From positions 1 to 51,568 of IMG/VR virus record IMGVR_UViG_3300028392_001790: a stretch of 51,568 bases of DNA. One strand, given 5' to 3'. Positions within the stretch are counted from its first letter, which is position 1; the number at the start of each line of letters is the position of its first letter. The DNA is from a virus. Positions 15,523-25,311 of this stretch are shown here, piece after piece. Under the pieces are notes generated by a model. The model was not told the origin of the DNA. It worked only from the letters and a program-made list of their open reading frames with translations, and searched no databases. Both the position numbers and the translations under genes were made by a program.

Positions 15523-18500
15523 ATTTTAACCGTCCTATTAATTCCTGACATCTTAGTATTAATTTTAGCATTTTGTCCAACAGCTTTTACAGATAAATCT
15601 ACAACCTTTTTAGCAAAAGCATCCATATCCATTCCTGGTGATGGATATATATTCTGTACTATAGAAATTGTACCATTTGTTCCAGATTTCATGTCATGCA
15701 TTTGCATGCCATTTCCTTCAGTATTAAACTTAAGTTTACCAAGTGCAGCAGCCATTAATCCATTTGCACCAAATCTATTCATTAAATTCATGGCATCATT
15801 TCCTATTGATCTGACGCTAGCAGCCGTTGTTACAAATTCTCCGTTAGAAACATATGCTCCACCTCTTGCATATCCCATTGATCCTGGCATATATACAGAA
15901 TCTGAAGTTCCTGTTCCTGGTCCTTTTATTAGTCCGCCCTTTGCTTTATATGGATCGCTTGAATCAGCAGTTACTTTATGTGCACCCATTCTAACCGCAT
16001 TGCCATTTTTATCTACATAATAATCCATTCCAGCATAAGTAAAATACTGTCCTGCTTGTAATTTATTATCTTTTACTACAGCAGATTTACCAGCATCACT
16101 AAGGTATCCCTTTTTACTTGAATCCATTTTATATTTGCTTTCAGTTGCAATATCAATTGCAGTAGCAGCTGTCTTACCACCAGCAACTCCTTTACCCTGA
16201 ATTGCTCTTTCTACGTCTGCTAAGGTTTTGCCTCCGCCTAATTTTTGTATCGCTGAGGCAGTTGCATCGGCTGCATTTCCAGCTAATGCTTTTTCAGCTA
16301 CGCCAGATACAAATGGTACAACAACTTTTCCAGTTTTAGCATCTTTTACTTCTTGTGTGCCCGTTAAAGATTTTCCAGTTTTAGCGTCAATTAAAAGACC
16401 ACCAAAAGTTTCTTTAAGCATTTTAGCAAGTCCAGCATCTTTACCAGTTGCAGAAGCGCTTATTGATCCTACAAGACTGACTAAATTACCTTCAACGTCT
16501 TTAAGCGCTTGATCTTTTTCTTTTCCTGGTGCCATCAATTTAGCATTTGCTTTTTGTTGTACAAGCCCTTCATAATTACTTTGGAATCCTTGTACTGTTG
16601 CTAATCTAGTTGAAGCAGTAGCTGATGCTGCCTGTGCATCCGATAATTTTTTAGCTGCAGCGTCTGCTATTGATTGTTGTTTTTCTTTAGCTTTATTTAA
16701 AGCATCAACTTGTGCTTTTTCTTTAGCATTAATTGCATCAGTTGCAGCAGCTGATTGTTGTTCTCTGATAAGTTTTTCTTTATCTAATCTTGCTTGTTGT
16801 TCTGCTTGCGTATTTCCAGTAGCTTGTGCTGCAAGTATATCTAATTGCTTTGAAGCAATTTGATCTGCCAAATCTTGTTGTTGTTTTTGAACAGAAATAG
16901 CATCTCTTCTTGCTTGAGCTTCATCTTGAATTGCTTTAATTTTTTTATCAATTAATTTAATTTCATTTTGTACATCTATTTGCGCTTTCTGTGCAGCTTC
17001 TGCAGCTGCTTGACCACCAGCAGTTACATCTGCCTGTAAAGTTTTAACCAAAGATGCTGTTCTTCCAAGAACACCCTTACCAGTTGCTTCTTGAGCTTTA
17101 ATAGAAGACTGCATGCCAATTTCAAATTGTGCAATTGATTGTGCTTCTGTTGCCGTTATATTCTTAAGATCTGTTTGTACGCCAGCTAATTCAATTTGCC
17201 ATTTAGCAAATGTACTTGCAGTTGTATCTGTAGAATTAAGTATGGCTTCCAGTTCTGGATGAGTCTTTTTTAAACTATCTACTTGTTCTTGTGTAAGTTT
17301 AGTGTTGGCACCTTGTTTAGAATTAATATCATCCATTGTCATTGAATATGCTTTTGCTGCATCAATAACTTTGCCCATCGCATCTTTAGTTCCAACAAGT
17401 TTTTGCATTTGTGAATCAATTGCAGCGGTTGAATTTGAAAGAGCATTTCCTAAGTCCGCACCTTTAAAAGTTGCTTCTGTTGTTACCGCTAAATCTTTAT
17501 TTGTAGTTTTATATCCTTCAGCATCATACATTTGTCTTTCACTCATTTTTTTATTAAGATTTTCTACCACTGCTGTTGTTGCAGATGCTGCGTCGGTTAC
17601 TTTTATAAATCCTTTTGCAGAAATTGCATTAAATGCCATATCAGCATTTTTAGAAGCTTTAATCATTGCAAATATTTTATTAGTGGCGTCTTCTGCTGAC
17701 ATTCCAGATGAAACAAATTGTGCTTTAAGATTTGCAGCCATATCGTTTACCATTTTTTGCTTATCTTCATTTGATGTGCTTCCACGACCAACATCAGAAA
17801 ATGCTCCTACTAATTCTGTTTGATTTTTCTTAGCATCTGCGATTGCTGCTTTTAATTTACCAACAGATAAAGTTAATCCTTTAACTTGTCCGCCATCTTG
17901 CATTGCTGCAAATGCTGCTTTACCCTTAGCTCTTTGTAATTCTAATTGTGCATTTACATCTTTAATGCTTGAAGATAAATCATGATATTTAATGCCAGCT
18001 TGCTGTGCACCCTTTTCTGTCATGCTATTTGTTAAAGTAACTTGCTTAGCGTCTTGAGCACGTTCTTTTCTAAACCATTTAAATAATTGAATGGCAGCTG
18101 TTGCTGCTGCAATTACAGCAAGCAATATAATTAATGGTGATTCAGCCATTGCAGTTTTCATGGCAGCGCCAAATCCCTTTGCCATAACAGTTGCAATTCC
18201 TTCCATAACTGTTACACCTGTAAACGCAGCTTTTACTCCCTTTAATGATGTTGCAATTTTTGTAATCCCAGTAGCTGCTGCTAGTCCATTTGTTTTTATT
18301 TTTAATAAACCTTTTTCGATTCCGCCTAACAATCCCATTTGCATAGCAAGTCCAGTACCCATAGCAGCCATACCGAGTCCGCCTCCAAGAGTTCCTGCTC
18401 CCATCATCAGACCCATTCCCAATCCAGCACCAGATTTGGTTAACCTCCCGCCACCTATATCAAATCTATTATTTTTTGTATTAGATTTTACTGTTTGCCA

Positions 18501-21500
18501 AAATCCCATACCCTGTTGTTGTTCTGTCATTGGGCCTGTTGGCAAACTAATTGGCATAGCTGATCTAATTGCAGCCTGTCTAATTCTTTGTAGCGATGAG
18601 CTTAAATTAGATGCATATGTTTTTATTCCAGCACTAACTTCGGTTATTGTCGTACCTACAGTTTGTTTAAAATTATTAAACCCATTAGATAAATTTTTAC
18701 CAGCTTTAGTTAAAGCTATATCTGTTTTAAGTGTTGCGTCAAATGCAGCTTTTACAATTTTTGTTGGCATAGCTTTGATTGCAGCATTTAATTGAATTGG
18801 TGCAACTTTAATTCCAGCAGTTGCCATAAGAATTGCTGTATCTAAAGAATTAAGCATCGGTGCAAAAATATTACCTTTAAATGTTGGTATCTCTCCTGGA
18901 CCGTATACTTTTGTATTTGCTCCATTGTTTCCTACTTGATAAACTGGTCCGCCTTTGGCAAGATGTTGCATATTGGCATTAGATATAATTGATCCAGAAG
19001 ATTGTGGTGTAAATAATTCAGGACCTTTTTCTCCAACTAAATAAGATCCTCCACTCAATACTCCTCCGCCCTTTTCTCTTTGGCCATCTATAACTGCTTG
19101 TAGTTTTAACTTACCTTGACTTGCACCAACAATTCTAAATTTTCCACCCATGTAAACTTCGCTTTCATTTACATGAACTGGACCTGCTGGACCATGAAAA
19201 GTTAAATCGGGAAATATTTGTGAGGCTGGAACTGCATTTCTATTTTTAACATTTGCTGTTAATTGTACTGGGCCGAATCCTTCGGCGGTATCTTTATTAG
19301 TGCTCCATGATGATCTGCGCATAATAAATTCTTTGCCAACAAGTTCATCCCATTTACCTTGTCTAATTAATTGACTAATTACTGGCGGTAACATTTCTGG
19401 AGTTCTGATGCCTCTATGCAATGTCCCAGTAAATTTAGTTCTAATTGTAGATAGATACGCTTGTACCGCTGGATCATCTATTGCAGAATAATCACCTTGC
19501 ATATAATTAAATAATGCACTCTTTGCCCTAGATTCAATAGTACCAATTTCAAATGCAGGTGCAGATGTCTGCTTCATATAATTTCCTGAACCAGAATAAA
19601 TAACCTTTGGGGCAACATGTTGACTACGTGCTAATATTGCACCTCTATATTTTCCAATTTGAAGAGGGCCATGCAATGGGTCTGTATTTGCTAAATCTTG
19701 ATAATAAGGCGCTGGCATGGGAAATTTACCCATATTTTTTGTTGGACTATAAGTGACTGGCATTTCTCCATTTGGATGCTGCGCAAATGTATTTCTTAAA
19801 TCTTTCTGTAAACTTGGGCTAACTCCATTTTTAATCCATGATACAAAGTCTTCTGGTGATATTCCACCTTTAAGAACTCTTCCATAAATTTTTGGATTCT
19901 TTGCCATAAATGCATTGCTATTCATTATTCCATAATAATTTTTATTACTTTTTACTTTGCCACCCATGGCTAGCTGAATTGAATTTTGCCAATCTGAATT
20001 TGCTGCGTGATATGCGGAAATACCTTTTAATTTAGATCCTTTTAATTTTCCAATGTTAATTATATTTCCATTAGAATCTATTAATGATATATTTTTTAAA
20101 CCATTGCTTCCTGGTCCTGCATTCCTATTCATTTCATTTAAAGTATGTGTATTAACTGCTGATGTTTTTAATTTAAATTGATTCCATAAATTTGCAAGCT
20201 CGGGATTAGTTGCAGCATGTTGTTGAATTATTAAAGAAGAAATTTCATGATATGGATTATTTGAATCAGTAATTGGAATACCTTTACTTTTCATTTCAAA
20301 TAATTTTCTTATAAATGAAGATTGAATTTCTGATTTAATTTGTGAAGAAAGTAATGGATTAATTATTTTATTATTAGCAAGTGAATCAAGGAATAAAGAA
20401 GAAGATCCCAAAATGCTTCCTTGACCACCATTTAAATAATTTCTTATTAATTTATTAACATCTTGCCCTACAAGACCTTCTCCTGCAAGTAATTTATTTA
20501 AAGATGTAAACTCAGAACCTCTTTGTCCAAAAATTAAAGTTGCTGGTTTTGCAATTGCGCCAGGAGTTATATTGCCAGCTTTACTAATAAGTTGACCAAG
20601 GGAATTATATGATGAACCAGGTCTTGTTGCAATTCCCAACAACTTATTTATTTCTTCTGTCGACCCACGTAAAACTCCATTAGAAAAAGATGCGCCTCGT
20701 GAATAATTTAATACTCTATTTTTAGCATATCCAGTTTTAGCAAGTCTGAGCGCTTTCTGTGTTTCTAAAATTCTACTTAATGGAATAAATGCCATTCCAT
20801 AATTATTTTTTCCAGAATGTACTTTTCCACCTAATGCATGCAATTGAATTCTAGATCCGCTATTTGCTGATTCAAGGACTGGCATCATTTGCTTTGCTTG
20901 TTGTGGAGGGAAGTATGTTTCTCCTGGTGTCAATAATGCTGGAACTACTTTACCGCCAGACCCATAACCATTTTTAGCAACACCTACTAATTGTGGATTA
21001 TTTTGAGATGCTTTTTGATTTAATATAAATCCGCCTTCTTGCAATAGTGCTGGGGTGTTATCATATTTTATTGATGTATTTCCTGGAACTACGTTGCCAT
21101 CTTGAGATGGATTATATACCTTGCCACCCGAATTAAGTTTGATCGGTTTAGTTGTTTCAACGCTGTATCCACCGCCAGAAGTTCTTACTCCTAAACTACC
21201 AGCGATTTTATCTATTAATGTTGCATTTGTAGATTTATGAAAAAGCTCTTTCATATTTGATTTTCCACCAGCGCCAACAACGGATTGTGTTGTAAGTGGA
21301 ACTGTTGTTAAATTAATACTTCTTGCCATTCCAGAAGCAACTTGCGTTGCTGTTTCAGCCATCATGGCTTCTACTTGTGAATTAAGGGCAATTATTTGTG
21401 CTCGTGCCTGTGTTACGGTTACTTTACCAGCTTCTAATTCTGCTACAATTGCAGCCGATTCTTTTGCAGCAAGCGATGTTAAATTCATCATTTGTGGAAG

Positions 21501-23861
21501 CATAGCTTCATAGGCAGAAGAAAGCTCTGCAGTTATTGTTCCAGTTGCAGCAATTTCAGTTTTTAATGCAGTAATTTCAGCTTCTGATTGTGTAGCAATT
21601 GCTGCAGTCATTGCATGCCATTTTGCTGCTTCTTCTGCAACTATGCCAGTAGATACACCCTTAATAGATGTTAATCCTTGCACCGCTGGCAAGGAGTTAT
21701 TCATATAAATCTGTGGGTTATTACCTATTCTTTTATTGACTGGGCCTGGGCCTGGTACTGTGGAGAATATTGTTTGTGCTGCTTGCTCCTGTGCTGTTTT
21801 TGAAGCAGTTGGTGCCATATGAACCATATCTCTTGAATATGCTGGTCCTATTAATGGATGATCTTTATTTGCTATACGTGCTGCAGTAAGATCGCTATTA
21901 CTTGAAATTACTGGTGTCCCCGCCATTGTTGTAACGCTATTGCTTACAGCTTGCGTAGACTCTAATGCCTTTTGTTGTAACTTTTCAAATGCTGCGGTTA
22001 AAGAATATACTGCTTCTGCAAATGTTGTTGTTGCTTTTGCATCACTATAAAATGAATTTTCTACTAATGTTCCAGCTTTTGCTGCTGCCATTAATTCTGG
22101 AGTTAGAAGTTTAAATCCTTCTCCGCCTTTAAATAAGGATTTTAGATGGAATACACCTTTAATAATATACCCAAAGAAGTTACCTAGTACACCAGTTAAC
22201 ATAATAAGTGGTCCAGCTATTGCAGTAAACCCTCCAAGTAATGAAAGAATAGTTTTAACTGGGCCTGGAAGTTTATCAAAAAACTTGACAATGCCATCAA
22301 CTGTTTTTAATATAAATGTATTTATAGTTAAAAATGATTGTCCAATTCTTGCCATATCGGCTTGAACTGAGGCAAGTGCTCTTCTATATTTACCAGATGC
22401 AGATTCTGTTACTTGCGCTAATTCTCGTGCAGATATATTTGCAAGGTCTGTGGTGCTTGCTTTCATTAAATCAAGAACTTGAAGCGTCTGTGATCCCTGT
22501 TTACCAAGATTTGCAAACAATGCGTTCATTCTTGCAAATTGAAATTTACCAAATAATTGTTCAATTGCTTGTTGTTTTTTTAATGGATCAAGTTTTTCTA
22601 AGGCTGTTTGTAGTGCTGTTATTGTTCCAGTTAAATTACCAGCATTTGCCGTTACAATTCCTTTAAGATCAATACCAAATCCCTTAAACATTGTTACTGC
22701 TTTAGTAGTAGGATTAATTAATGATGCAAGTGCTGATTTTAATGCGTTAGCTCCTTGTGATGCATCAATACCTCCTTCTTTCATTGCAACAAGCATTAAT
22801 GCCAAATCTTTTACGCTTCCGCCCATTGCTTGAATAACTGGTCCAGCTTTTGGAATTGCTTGAACTAAATCATTAAGAGTTGTTGAAGTTTGGTTTTCTA
22901 CTGCGTTAAGGAAATCAATTGATTGAGTTAACTGCTCTGTCGATTGCTTAAATGTATTTTGAATAGCAAGAGTTGCTTTCATTGCATCTTGATGACTTAC
23001 TTCTCCAAGAACCGCTAATCTTGTTGTTTGAATTGTAGATTGTAGTAAATTATTTCCTTGTTTACCAGTTGCTGCTATATCTGCTGCTAGTGAGATTGTA
23101 TCTGTGTACGCAACTCCATATGCAGATGCCATTTCTTTTGCAGTCGCTGCCACGTCTTGTCTTACTTTTAATAATTCTGATGCAGAGGTTGCTGCTAATC
23201 CGCCATAAACTTTTGTTAATCTTACAAGTTCTGTATCTGCATTCATGAATGCTTTAGATGCAGCCATTCCAAATGCTGCCAGTGGGACAGTTAATCCAAC
23301 AGTAAGCTGTCTACCAGCCCATTGTGTGTTTTTACCCCAGTTAATTAATTGATTAGCACCATCTTGCATAACCTTATTCATAATCTTAGCTTCTTGTGAA
23401 GCTAAAGCCATTTTATTTTTAGTTACATCTAGCCCTTGTGCAACCATAACATTATATTGCATTAAGCCTTGAGCATTTTTACCCAAGGGTTGCATAATTG
23501 CTTGTTGCATTCTAACTTGCTGGTTTGCAAGATCTTGAATTAATGTGCTAGTTTTTTTAGCATGGCCTTGCCATGTTTGATAATATTGACTTAATGAAAG
23601 CTGTCCCTTTGCAAGGCTTTGTCCAAATTTTTGAACGTCGCCCTGTAAAGTAACAAAATGTGTAGAAAATTGTCCAGTCGAACGCATCGTTTCTGCAAAC
23701 GACCTATTCATTACAGAAACTTGATTACTTAAATTTTTATTTAAACCAATTGTTGTTTCTTGTAATCTTGTAAGGCTAGCAGTTACCGCATCAAGTTGAG
23801 CTGTTAACGCTGTGAAGTTAGCAGTTGCGGTAATGTTAGTATTAATATTTTGCTCAGACAA
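15519..23861 (-). CDS. tape measure protein, 2780 aa, with embedded extra domains
   Basis: It sets tail length and is expected to reach the host envelope during infection. It starts at a TTG at 23861, seven bases after AGGGAG. Residues about 190-390 form the TP901-type core (VYGGLAATSASELLKVRQ, GGSVKDLALMLVAMKEGGID). Hydrophobic, probably membrane-active segments lie near 535-565, 1812-1845 and 1905-1930. The glycine/PGE motifs common in tape measures recur (ALLTPGETYFP near 960, SYLVGEKGPELFTP near 1610, AYVSNGEFVTT near 2665). A long charged coiled coil spans about 2290-2435. Between the first and second PGE motifs is an inserted region of about 600 residues that includes an ADP-ribosyltransferase-like domain (listed separately). 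At 1.5 angstrom per residue the tail could be up to about 400 nm, less if inserted domains are globular. Confidence 0.93.
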   Translation of the reverse strand: MSEQNINTNITATANFTALTAQLDAVTASLTRLQETTIGLNKNLSNQVSVMNRSFAETMRSTGQFSTHFVTLQGDVQKFGQSLAKGQLSLSQYYQTWQGHAKKTSTLIQDLANQQVRMQQAIMQPLGKNAQGLMQYNVMVAQGLDVTKNKMALASQEAKIMNKVMQDGANQLINWGKNTQWAGRQLTVGLTVPLAAFGMAASKAFMNADTELVRLTKVYGGLAATSASELLKVRQDVAATAKEMASAYGVAYTDTISLAADIAATGKQGNNLLQSTIQTTRLAVLGEVSHQDAMKATLAIQNTFKQSTEQLTQSIDFLNAVENQTSTTLNDLVQAIPKAGPVIQAMGGSVKDLALMLVAMKEGGIDASQGANALKSALASLINPTTKAVTMFKGFGIDLKGIVTANAGNLTGTITALQTALEKLDPLKKQQAIEQLFGKFQFARMNALFANLGKQGSQTLQVLDLMKASTTDLANISARELAQVTESASGKYRRALASVQADMARIGQSFLTINTFILKTVDGIVKFFDKLPGPVKTILSLLGGFTAIAGPLIMLTGVLGNFFGYIIKGVFHLKSLFKGGEGFKLLTPELMAAAKAGTLVENSFYSDAKATTTFAEAVYSLTAAFEKLQQKALESTQAVSNSVTTMAGTPVISSNSDLTAARIANKDHPLIGPAYSRDMVHMAPTASKTAQEQAAQTIFSTVPGPGPVNKRIGNNPQIYMNNSLPAVQGLTSIKGVSTGIVAEEAAKWHAMTAAIATQSEAEITALKTEIAATGTITAELSSAYEAMLPQMMNLTSLAAKESAAIVAELEAGKVTVTQARAQIIALNSQVEAMMAETATQVASGMARSINLTTVPLTTQSVVGAGGKSNMKELFHKSTNATLIDKIAGSLGVRTSGGGYSVETTKPIKLNSGGKVYNPSQDGNVVPGNTSIKYDNTPALLQEGGFILNQKASQNNPQLVGVAKNGYGSGGKVVPALLTPGETYFPPQQAKQMMPVLESANSGSRIQLHALGGKVHSGKNNYGMAFIPLSRILETQKALRLAKTGYAKNRVLNYSRGASFSNGVLRGSTEEINKLLGIATRPGSSYNSLGQLISKAGNITPGAIAKPATLIFGQRGSEFTSLNKLLAGEGLVGQDVNKLIRNYLNGGQGSILGSSSLFLDSLANNKIINPLLSSQIKSEIQSSFIRKLFEMKSKGIPITDSNNPYHEISSLIIQQHAATNPELANLWNQFKLKTSAVNTHTLNEMNRNAGPGSNGLKNISLIDSNGNIINIGKLKGSKLKGISAYHAANSDWQNSIQLAMGGKVKSNKNYYGIMNSNAFMAKNPKIYGRVLKGGISPEDFVSWIKNGVSPSLQKDLRNTFAQHPNGEMPVTYSPTKNMGKFPMPAPYYQDLANTDPLHGPLQIGKYRGAILARSQHVAPKVIYSGSGNYMKQTSAPAFEIGTIESRAKSALFNYMQGDYSAIDDPAVQAYLSTIRTKFTGTLHRGIRTPEMLPPVISQLIRQGKWDELVGKEFIMRRSSWSTNKDTAEGFGPVQLTANVKNRNAVPASQIFPDLTFHGPAGPVHVNESEVYMGGKFRIVGASQGKLKLQAVIDGQREKGGGVLSGGSYLVGEKGPELFTPQSSGSIISNANMQHLAKGGPVYQVGNNGANTKVYGPGEIPTFKGNIFAPMLNSLDTAILMATAGIKVAPIQLNAAIKAMPTKIVKAAFDATLKTDIALTKAGKNLSNGFNNFKQTVGTTITEVSAGIKTYASNLSSSLQRIRQAAIRSAMPISLPTGPMTEQQQGMGFWQTVKSNTKNNRFDIGGGRLTKSGAGLGMGLMMGAGTLGGGLGMAAMGTGLAMQMGLLGGIEKGLLKIKTNGLAAATGITKIATSLKGVKAAFTGVTVMEGIATVMAKGFGAAMKTAMAESPLIILLAVIAAATAAIQLFKWFRKERAQDAKQVTLTNSMTEKGAQQAGIKYHDLSSSIKDVNAQLELQRAKGKAAFAAMQDGGQVKGLTLSVGKLKAAIADAKKNQTELVGAFSDVGRGSTSNEDKQKMVNDMAANLKAQFVSSGMSAEDATNKIFAMIKASKNADMAFNAISAKGFIKVTDAASATTAVVENLNKKMSERQMYDAEGYKTTNKDLAVTTEATFKGADLGNALSNSTAAIDSQMQKLVGTKDAMGKVIDAAKAYSMTMDDINSKQGANTKLTQEQVDSLKKTHPELEAILNSTDTTASTFAKWQIELAGVQTDLKNITATEAQSIAQFEIGMQSSIKAQEATGKGVLGRTASLVKTLQADVTAGGQAAAEAAQKAQIDVQNEIKLIDKKIKAIQDEAQARRDAISVQKQQQDLADQIASKQLDILAAQATGNTQAEQQARLDKEKLIREQQSAAATDAINAKEKAQVDALNKAKEKQQSIADAAAKKLSDAQAASATASTRLATVQGFQSNYEGLVQQKANAKLMAPGKEKDQALKDVEGNLVSLVGSISASATGKDAGLAKMLKETFGGLLIDAKTGKSLTGTQEVKDAKTGKVVVPFVSGVAEKALAGNAADATASAIQKLGGGKTLADVERAIQGKGVAGGKTAATAIDIATESKYKMDSSKKGYLSDAGKSAVVKDNKLQAGQYFTYAGMDYYVDKNGNAVRMGAHKVTADSSDPYKAKGGLIKGPGTGTSDSVYMPGSMGYARGGAYVSNGEFVTTAASVRSIGNDAMNLMNRFGANGLMAAALGKLKFNTEGNGMQMHDMKSGTNGTISIVQNIYPSPGMDMDAFAKKVVDLSVKAVGQNAKINTKMSGINRTVKI
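19100..19500 (-). other. ADP-ribosyltransferase-like domain within the tape measure protein (about residues 1455-1585)
   Basis: The segment has the three landmarks of R-S-E class ADP-ribosyltransferases in the right order and spacing: Arg1483 in GTLHRGIR, the STS-like site Ser1520-Thr1521 in RRSSWSTNKDTAEGF, and Glu1566-Ser-Glu1568 in VHVNESEVYMGGKFRIV. The GKEF strand before the STS site and the EVYMGGKFRIV strand after the glutamates also match the fold. R-S-E enzymes with an ExE motif typically modify arginines using NAD. The predicted product would be delivered with the tape measure, not made as a separate enzyme. I recognise this from motifs only; structure prediction would be decisive. 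Confidence 0.68.
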
Positions 23862-23865
23862 TGCT

Positions 23866-24524
23866 TTACTCCCTGGAGTATCCTAAACCTGCTCCTATAC
23901 CAAAGCCAGCATCTACTGCCATTGAGCCTTGTAATGAAACAACATCATCTGATGATGCTTCTATTCCTAAAGCTCTTGCTTTGATTTCATCAAAGGTCGG
24001 ACCTGTTTTTTCTTCGTTATCTTCTAGCTCTACCCCCTGCATTGCTGCAAGGAATTTTCTTTCTACATGTTCCGCCTTTTGTTTTGATTTAAGAGTTTGT
24101 ATTAACTCTGGCATCGAAAGACTATCTTCTATTTCTTCGTAATTTTTCCAATTACCTAAAAGAAATAACTCTCCTTCTAATGCAGCAAGATCTAGTTCTG
24201 ACCAGCTAGAACCGCTGCTGCTAACAAATTTGGATCGTCCATCTTAATGCCACCACAAATTTCTAGAATTCTATTAATTGTTGGTACATCTAAGGCATCT
24301 TCAAGAGCATCTCTATCTGCAACTAGTTCTGGAAGTTGCTTTTCTAGTGCTACTGCACATGCTTCAATTAAAACCGAAAGGGTTTCATCTTCTGTTGTTA
24401 CGTTAACTGTCTTTTGAATAGCTACCATAAACTTACGAAGTTCTTTAATTGTTAAAGGCTTAAGCTTAACGGTTGCACCATTTTGTAATGTAATTTCTTC
24501 TACGTCATATACTGTAGTTGCCAA
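23866..24524 (-). CDS. tail assembly chaperone, long frameshift product (gpGT-like), about 219 aa
   Basis: This is the extended chaperone made by a -1 ribosomal frameshift at the heptamer at 24225-24231. The first 100 residues are shared with the short chaperone (24192-24524). After the slip the frame reads VSSSGSSWSELDLAALEGELF and continues without a stop to TAA at 23866. The WSELDLAALEGELFLLGNWKNYEE segment is the hallmark of the T-type extension in siphophages. In such phages the short and long forms together keep the tape measure soluble and recruit tail tube subunits. The last codons contain the AGGGAG ribosome site of the tape measure gene. Internal ATG starts exist in the extension, but frameshifting explains the arrangement better. 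Confidence 0.86.
24192..24524 (-). CDS. tail assembly chaperone, short product (gpG-like), 110 aa
   Basis: A small acidic, helical protein placed between tail tube and tape measure, where siphophages encode the G-type chaperone. It starts at TTG 24524 behind AGGAGG with six bases of spacing. It begins with a short beta segment (YDVEEITLQNGATVKLKPLT), continues as helices (IKELRKFMVAIQKTV) and ends at TAG 24192 soon after the slippery heptamer. It is expected to be the major product, with a minority of ribosomes shifting to make the long form. Transcription probably begins at the promoter at 24554-24582. Confidence 0.88.
   Translation of the reverse strand: MATTVYDVEEITLQNGATVKLKPLTIKELRKFMVAIQKTVNVTTEDETLSVLIEACAVALEKQLPELVADRDALEDALDVPTINRILEICGGIKMDDPNLLAAAVLAGQN
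24225..24231 (-). other. -1 programmed frameshift site, AAATTTG
   Basis: In the zero frame the codons read CCA AAT TTG, giving the slippery heptamer A AAT TTG (pattern X XXY YYZ). A -1 slip changes them to AAA TTT and joins the short chaperone to the downstream frame, which is open for 119 further codons. The zero-frame stop is 11 codons on. A downstream hairpin or pseudoknot was not worked out. Confidence 0.88.
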
Positions 24525-24553
24525 TTTAATCCTCCTAGGATCTAGTCTTAATT

Positions 24554-24582
24554 ATTGTATCATATACAATTTATTATCACAA
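24554..24582 (-). promoter_or_regulatory. promoter for tail chaperone/tape measure operon with palindrome at the -10
   Basis: On the minus strand TTGTGA (24582-24577) and TACAAT (24559-24554) are separated by 17 bases. The -10 is one arm of a perfect 7-bp inverted repeat (ATTGTAT and its complement, 3-base centre) at 24554-24570. It lies directly downstream of the tail tube terminator, so the promoter restarts transcription for the tail assembly genes. Confidence 0.68.
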
Positions 24583-24584
24583 GC

Positions 24585-24609
24585 AAAAAGCCCCCGATTT
24601 CTCGGGGGC
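24585..24609 (-). terminator. strong intrinsic terminator after the major tail protein gene
   Basis: The minus strand reads GCCCCCGA-GAAA-TCGGGGGC followed by TTTTT, an 8-bp GC-rich stem with a stable GAAA tetraloop and a U-run. It closes the major tail protein transcript. Confidence 0.92.
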
Positions 24610-24634
24610 AATTTGAATTTAATATTAAATTAAA

Positions 24635-25291
24635 TTATGCTGATAGGACACGGTCAACAATTACACCGTATTCCTTACCTGCGTAAGCTGCGTCTGGAAG
24701 AAGACGGAAAGTTACTGGGAATACAGTAGCTGCGTTACGAGCTAATGTAAACTGTGATTGCTGTACAGAAAGTACACGACGTGCATAATATACACGCTCT
24801 GACTTCTGATTAGCTCCAGCTGAGTTTACTGTTGGTGCGTTACCAACAGCAATTAATTGACGCTCTGTTGGCTGTAAGCCAAGAGCACCTGCTGCAAGTC
24901 CAAGTTCTCCAGAGCTAAGTGTTTCTCCACCCTGTCCGAATACTGCAAGGACATTCTCAAGAGTTGCCTCTGCGAATTCTGTTGCAAGCATAACTTCCAT
25001 TGACTCCTTGAACAGCTTAGCTGTATCAAGAAGCTGATCTACTGTTACTGAACCATATGTTGGGTTATAAGTAATTTGCAAACCATTATTTGTGTAACCA
25101 ACATTTCGGTACGCTGCATTCATTGCTGAATTTGAAAGCGCTCCTGCTGTTGTTGATGATAATACTGATGTACCTGCGGTTACATTTGAACCTTCAGGTT
25201 GTACTGCTGCGTATGTTACGTCTGTTGAATCCTTTTTTGAAAGGAATAATGGTGACGCACCAACGATAATATTTCTAGCATCTAATGCCAT
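24635..25291 (-). CDS. major tail tube protein, 218 aa
   Basis: It forms the tail tube. Position (after the tail completion genes, before the chaperone/tape measure pair), length and a beta-rich sequence with alanine-rich loops fit the major tail protein of siphophages. The N-terminus MALDARNIIVGASPLFL resembles tube proteins that begin by filling the ring inner face, and the C-terminal half (VYYARRVLSVQQSQFTLARN, AATVFPVTFRLLPD) has the expected strands. It has its own AGGAGG ribosome site, a palindromic leader element at 25312-25327 and a strong terminator behind it, consistent with high and separately tuned expression. No sheath gene follows, which supports a non-contractile tail. Confidence 0.86.
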   Translation of the reverse strand: MALDARNIIVGASPLFLSKKDSTDVTYAAVQPEGSNVTAGTSVLSSTTAGALSNSAMNAAYRNVGYTNNGLQITYNPTYGSVTVDQLLDTAKLFKESMEVMLATEFAEATLENVLAVFGQGGETLSSGELGLAAGALGLQPTERQLIAVGNAPTVNSAGANQKSERVYYARRVLSVQQSQFTLARNAATVFPVTFRLLPDAAYAGKEYGVIVDRVLSA

Positions 25292-25311
25292 TTGTTTCTA
25301 CCTCCTGTATG

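Noticed and set aside
15691-18795. Several plus-strand open frames within the tape measure gene
   Set aside because: They arise from the alanine-rich coding bias of the opposite strand, have no ribosome sites and no domain logic.
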